A DNA stretch of 64,000 bases from an uncultured Bacilli bacterium (GTDB lineage Bacteria > Bacillota_I > Bacilli_A > RFN20 > DUOF01), in the NCBI GenBank assembly GCA_934183255.1, contig CAKPSD010000001.1:930001-994000 (forward strand). The letters run 5' to 3'. How positions within the stretch are numbered: the stretch's first letter is position 1; each line of letters starts with the position of its first letter. The notes below the pieces were generated by a model that was not told the origin of the DNA, did no database searches, and was given only the letters and a program-made list of their open reading frames with translations. Positions 61,400-64,000 of the stretch are shown piece by piece. The position numbers and the translations under genes were made by a program.

Positions 61400-62785
61400 A
61401 TGGGCAAAACAGATAAATTATTAAAAAACATCTGCTATTGTTTTATACTTTTTTGCATACCAAGCTTAATGATATTTTTAATAGCTCCATTAAAAGCTTT
61501 TGTTAATTATAGTGATGTTAAAAATTTTATTTTTTTAATAGTAATAAATTTAATAATTTTTGGGATAATTTTAACATTAGGCTTTTTTAACAATAAGAAG
61601 AGAATCAATAAATATTTTTGCTTTTTTGCTGTTGTTATATTTATAAATATTTTGTTTAGATTTTTGAATGCAGATGTGGTGTCAGGTGATTATGCAAACT
61701 TTTTGCAAAGATGGGTTAGTGCATATAGAAATATGTCATTAAAATCATGTTTTACTAGTAATGTTTCTAATTATTCCCCACCATATAATTATTTTTTAAT
61801 ATTATTTTCAAGAATTCCTTTTAATGATTTATATTTAATTAAAACTTTATCTTTTACTTTTGAAATTATGTCAGCGTTTGTTTTAACTAAACTTATTGCT
61901 AGTATTAATAAAACTGATTTTAATATTATGATTTTTGCATGTATTTTGTTTATTCCAATTTTTTTAATTAATAGTTCAGTGTGGGCTCAATGTGATTCTA
62001 TTTATACTTTTTTTGGATTAATGGCAATTTATAGTGCAATTAAAGGCAAATCTAAGAGCAGTTTTTTATTTTTTGGTATTAGTTTGTCATTTAAATTACA
62101 AGCAATTATTTTGTTTCCTGTAGCGTTAGTTTTTTTATTAACTAAGAACGAATTTGGCAATAGATTTTTGAAATGGAAAGATATGTGGCTAGCAATTCTG
62201 GGGTATGCTAGTTTAAGTGGAATTGCCATGATTTTTGGAGGATCATTTGAATGGGCTTTTTTAACTTATTTTAGACAAAGTGTTACTTACAATAAATTGT
62301 CTTCTGGTTGTCCTAATTTAGCTTATTTATTTTATATATTTAATGAGATGCCTGTTATTAAGGTTATTATTATGATTAGTTTGATTACATTAACAATAGG
62401 TGTGATGTGTTATATTTTAATCATATTTATAAAGAAGAAGACACTTAGTAATTTACAGGTTGTTAATTTATCTTTTTTGATGACTTTTTATATTGTTTTG
62501 TTAATGCCTAAAATGTTAGATAGATATTTTTACTTAAGTAATTTGTTTGGAATTGCTTTACTTTTTACTTGTCAAAATAAAATGTATAATAAAATAATTT
62601 TTATAACTTTATTATCATCGTTTGTTGCTCATGTATCTGTTACTGCTTATTATTACACGATAGGGCCTACTATGCTTTTGGCATATTGTTGTTATTTTGC
62701 TTCAATAATTAGCTCTATTTATAATGTTATTGCAGGATCATTAATGTTTTTTGTTAGGAAAAAAATAGAAATTGTTAATAAATAA
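61400..62785 (+). CDS. GT-C-type membrane glycosyltransferase
   Basis: A 461-residue protein with about 10-12 membrane helices. A loop after the second or third helix has the acidic motif SGDYANFLQRW, where GT-C enzymes hold their catalytic Asp. SSVWAQCDSIYTFFGL follows, matching the WgQcDs pattern of polyprenol-sugar dependent mannosyltransferase-like proteins. It would transfer a sugar from a lipid carrier to an outer-surface acceptor. Divergent from the GT2 gene that may supply that lipid sugar. Ribosome site GGAGGG. Confidence 0.78.
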   Translation: MGKTDKLLKNICYCFILFCIPSLMIFLIAPLKAFVNYSDVKNFIFLIVINLIIFGIILTLGFFNNKKRINKYFCFFAVVIFINILFRFLNADVVSGDYANFLQRWVSAYRNMSLKSCFTSNVSNYSPPYNYFLILFSRIPFNDLYLIKTLSFTFEIMSAFVLTKLIASINKTDFNIMIFACILFIPIFLINSSVWAQCDSIYTFFGLMAIYSAIKGKSKSSFLFFGISLSFKLQAIILFPVALVFLLTKNEFGNRFLKWKDMWLAILGYASLSGIAMIFGGSFEWAFLTYFRQSVTYNKLSSGCPNLAYLFYIFNEMPVIKVIIMISLITLTIGVMCYILIIFIKKKTLSNLQVVNLSFLMTFYIVLLMPKMLDRYFYLSNLFGIALLFTCQNKMYNKIIFITLLSSFVAHVSVTAYYYTIGPTMLLAYCCYFASIISSIYNVIAGSLMFFVRKKIEIVNK

Positions 62786-62821
62786 TTAGTATTTGTTTTA
62801 TAATTAAATTAGGTGAAAAAT

Positions 62822-63547
62822 ATGATAGAAATAAAAAATGTAACTAAAGTTTTTGGAAGAGATTTTAAAGCTGTTGATAAACTTAATTTGAAAATAGAAG
62901 AAGGGTATGTTTATGGATTTTTAGGCCCTAATGGTGCTGGTAAAACTACTACTTTAAAAATGATTACAGGAATACTAAATCCAGATGAGGGAGAAATAAT
63001 TATTAATGATATAGATATTAGCAAGGAACCAACTATAGCTAAAGAACAATTTGGATTTGTAAGTGATAATCCTGATTTGTTTTTGAAATTAAAAGGAATT
63101 GAATATCTTAATTTTGTTGGATCTGTTTATTCAGTTAGTAAAAATAAACTAAATGAAAATATACTTAAATATTCTAAAATGTTTGAGATGGATACTGTTT
63201 TAAATAATAAAATTGAAAGTTATTCTCATGGTATGAGACAAAAAATTGCTATTATTGGTGCTTTAATTCATGAACCAAAAGTATGGATATTAGATGAGCC
63301 TTTAACTGGACTTGATCCTAAATCTTCTTTCACTTTAAAAGAAATGATGAAAGATCATGCTAAAAATGGTAATGTTGTTTTATTTTCTACTCATGTATTA
63401 GAAGTAGCAGAAAAAGTCTGTGATAAAGTTGCTATTATTGCTAAAGGTAAGCTCGTTTTTGATGGAACTATTGAGGAAATGAAGAGTAAAGTTGGAGAAG
63501 ATGAGTCATTAGAGCAAATGTTCTTGGAGTTAGTTGACAATGAGTAA
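62822..63547 (+). CDS. ABC transporter ATP-binding protein
   Basis: A 241-residue ABC ATPase from the ATG at 62822 behind TTAGGTG. Walker A GPNGAGKTT is at about residue 37, the signature here reads SYSHGMRQK rather than LSGGQ, Walker B WILDEP follows, and the H-loop His is in FSTHVLEVAEKV. All catalytic residues are in place, unlike the ATPase at 18523. The next gene, overlapping by 8 bases, is a permease-like protein. An exporter of the CcmA/YhcG group, cargo unknown. Confidence 0.93.
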   Translation: MIEIKNVTKVFGRDFKAVDKLNLKIEEGYVYGFLGPNGAGKTTTLKMITGILNPDEGEIIINDIDISKEPTIAKEQFGFVSDNPDLFLKLKGIEYLNFVGSVYSVSKNKLNENILKYSKMFEMDTVLNNKIESYSHGMRQKIAIIGALIHEPKVWILDEPLTGLDPKSSFTLKEMMKDHAKNGNVVLFSTHVLEVAEKVCDKVAIIAKGKLVFDGTIEEMKSKVGEDESLEQMFLELVDNE

Positions 63548-64000
63548 GTTTTGGAGTTTAACTAAAGTTTTATTAAAGACTGATTTATTTGCATCTAGTG
63601 GTGATTCAAGTAAGAAAAAGAAAAGCAATAAATATGTTACTTGGGGATTAATTGGCTTATTAGTTATCTTTGTTATTGGAAGTCTTGGGGTTCCTATTGT
63701 TATAGGGTTAAATAACATTTTAAAATCAGTTCCTATTAGTAATATTATTATTTCTTTAATTCTTCCTCTTGCTGGGGTAACTACAATAGTATTTTCTATA
63801 TTCTCTGTTGTTAGTGTGTTCTACTTAAGTAAGAATAGTGAGTATTTACTTCCTATGCCTCTTAAAGCAAGAGATATTATGCTTAGTAAATTTATTGTTT
63901 CATTAATAACTGATTATTATATTTTATTTTTGTTTATACTACCTGCTTTAATTGGAGTAGGAGTAGGAATAAATGCTAACTTTTTATATTATTTATATAC
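63540..64000 (+). CDS. ABC transporter permease, partial (5' part)
   Basis: The frame begins with ATG at 63540, overlapping the ATPase stop by 8 bases, and runs off the window end after about 153 residues. It shows a cytoplasmic N terminus rich in Lys/Ser (SKKKKSNKY), then at least three hydrophobic helices including LIGLLVIFVIGSLGVPIVIG and IIISLILPLAGVTTIVFSIF. The topology and the coupling to the ATPase identify it as the membrane subunit of the same exporter. The C-terminal part is outside the window. Confidence 0.8.
   Translation, partial: MSKFWSLTKVLLKTDLFASSGDSSKKKKSNKYVTWGLIGLLVIFVIGSLGVPIVIGLNNILKSVPISNIIISLILPLAGVTTIVFSIFSVVSVFYLSKNSEYLLPMPLKARDIMLSKFIVSLITDYYILFLFILPALIGVGVGINANFLYYLY

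Noticed and set aside
1..64000. tRNA genes, insertion sequences or prophage genes
   Set aside because: I scanned for the T-loop pattern, transposase motifs and phage structural genes and found none I could support.
1..64000. Mycoplasma-type code 4 with TGA as tryptophan
   Set aside because: TGA is used as a stop in several genes, such as uppS and the gene ending at 44318, and TGG serves as Trp.

Overview
The window is AT-rich DNA, densely coded on both strands, from a low-GC Gram-positive bacterium of the Bacilli type. It encodes spore-coat and spore-development proteins (SpoIVA, SpoVIF, SpoVS), a sigma-type delta subunit of RNA polymerase, GpsB next to a type B RNase P RNA, and the recA / rny / ymdB / spoVS gene order known from Bacillus. 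TGA is used as a stop codon (for example at the ends of uppS and of the gene ending at 44318), so this is the standard bacterial code and not the Mycoplasma code. An uncultured spore-forming gut lineage near RF39 or Erysipelotrichia fits best, but that placement is inference.

Layout. 1-3800: a WYL-type regulator with a truncated SIS-domain gene on the minus strand, then spoVIF, spoIVA and a Sel1-repeat gene. 3870-15920: a 12-kb type IV secretion-like locus in the order pilin-like protein, giant VirB6/TrbL-like protein, VirB4 ATPase, second VirB6/TrbL-like protein, PrgI-like protein, second VirB4 ATPase. I find no relaxase, coupling protein or integrase beside it. 15920-24600: a nucleoside kinase, a lipoprotein, a degenerate ABC ATPase overlapping an MBG/YDG-type surface protein, an SPFH zinc-ribbon protein, the dnaD-nth-dapB group and a kinase-fold protein. 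24685-32000: a large surface protein, a proton/sodium-pumping pyrophosphatase, rpoE and fba. 32066-34811: an adenosine-deaminase-like protein paired with an unknown protein. 34879-43000: murA, a serine-less SGNH-like protein, rpmE, prfA-prmC, a HipS/HipT-like pair and asnS. 43000-46700: membrane proteins, a Cap15-like two-TM beta-barrel protein, a Cys5/Lys-Ala-rich protein, gpsB and rnpB. 46787-64000: an Ig-like surface protein, gtrA-like, pgsA, recA, three small unknown genes, rny, ymdB, spoVS, a YfhO-like protein, uppS, a small-export protein, polyprenol-type glycosyltransferases and an ABC transporter cut by the window end.

The core genes describe cell-wall precursor and undecaprenyl-lipid supply (murA, uppS, YfhO-like, GtrA-like, GT2 and GT-C genes), translation termination (prfA, prmC, rpmE, asnS), RNA turnover (rny, rnpB) and sporulation. 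The accessory content most worth following is the duplicated VirB6/VirB4 locus, the deaminase pair, the HipS/HipT-like pair without a HipB, and the orphan Cap15-like gene. Many transcription units end in clear hairpin-plus-T-run terminators, several placed inside operons where they could tune the output of downstream genes.
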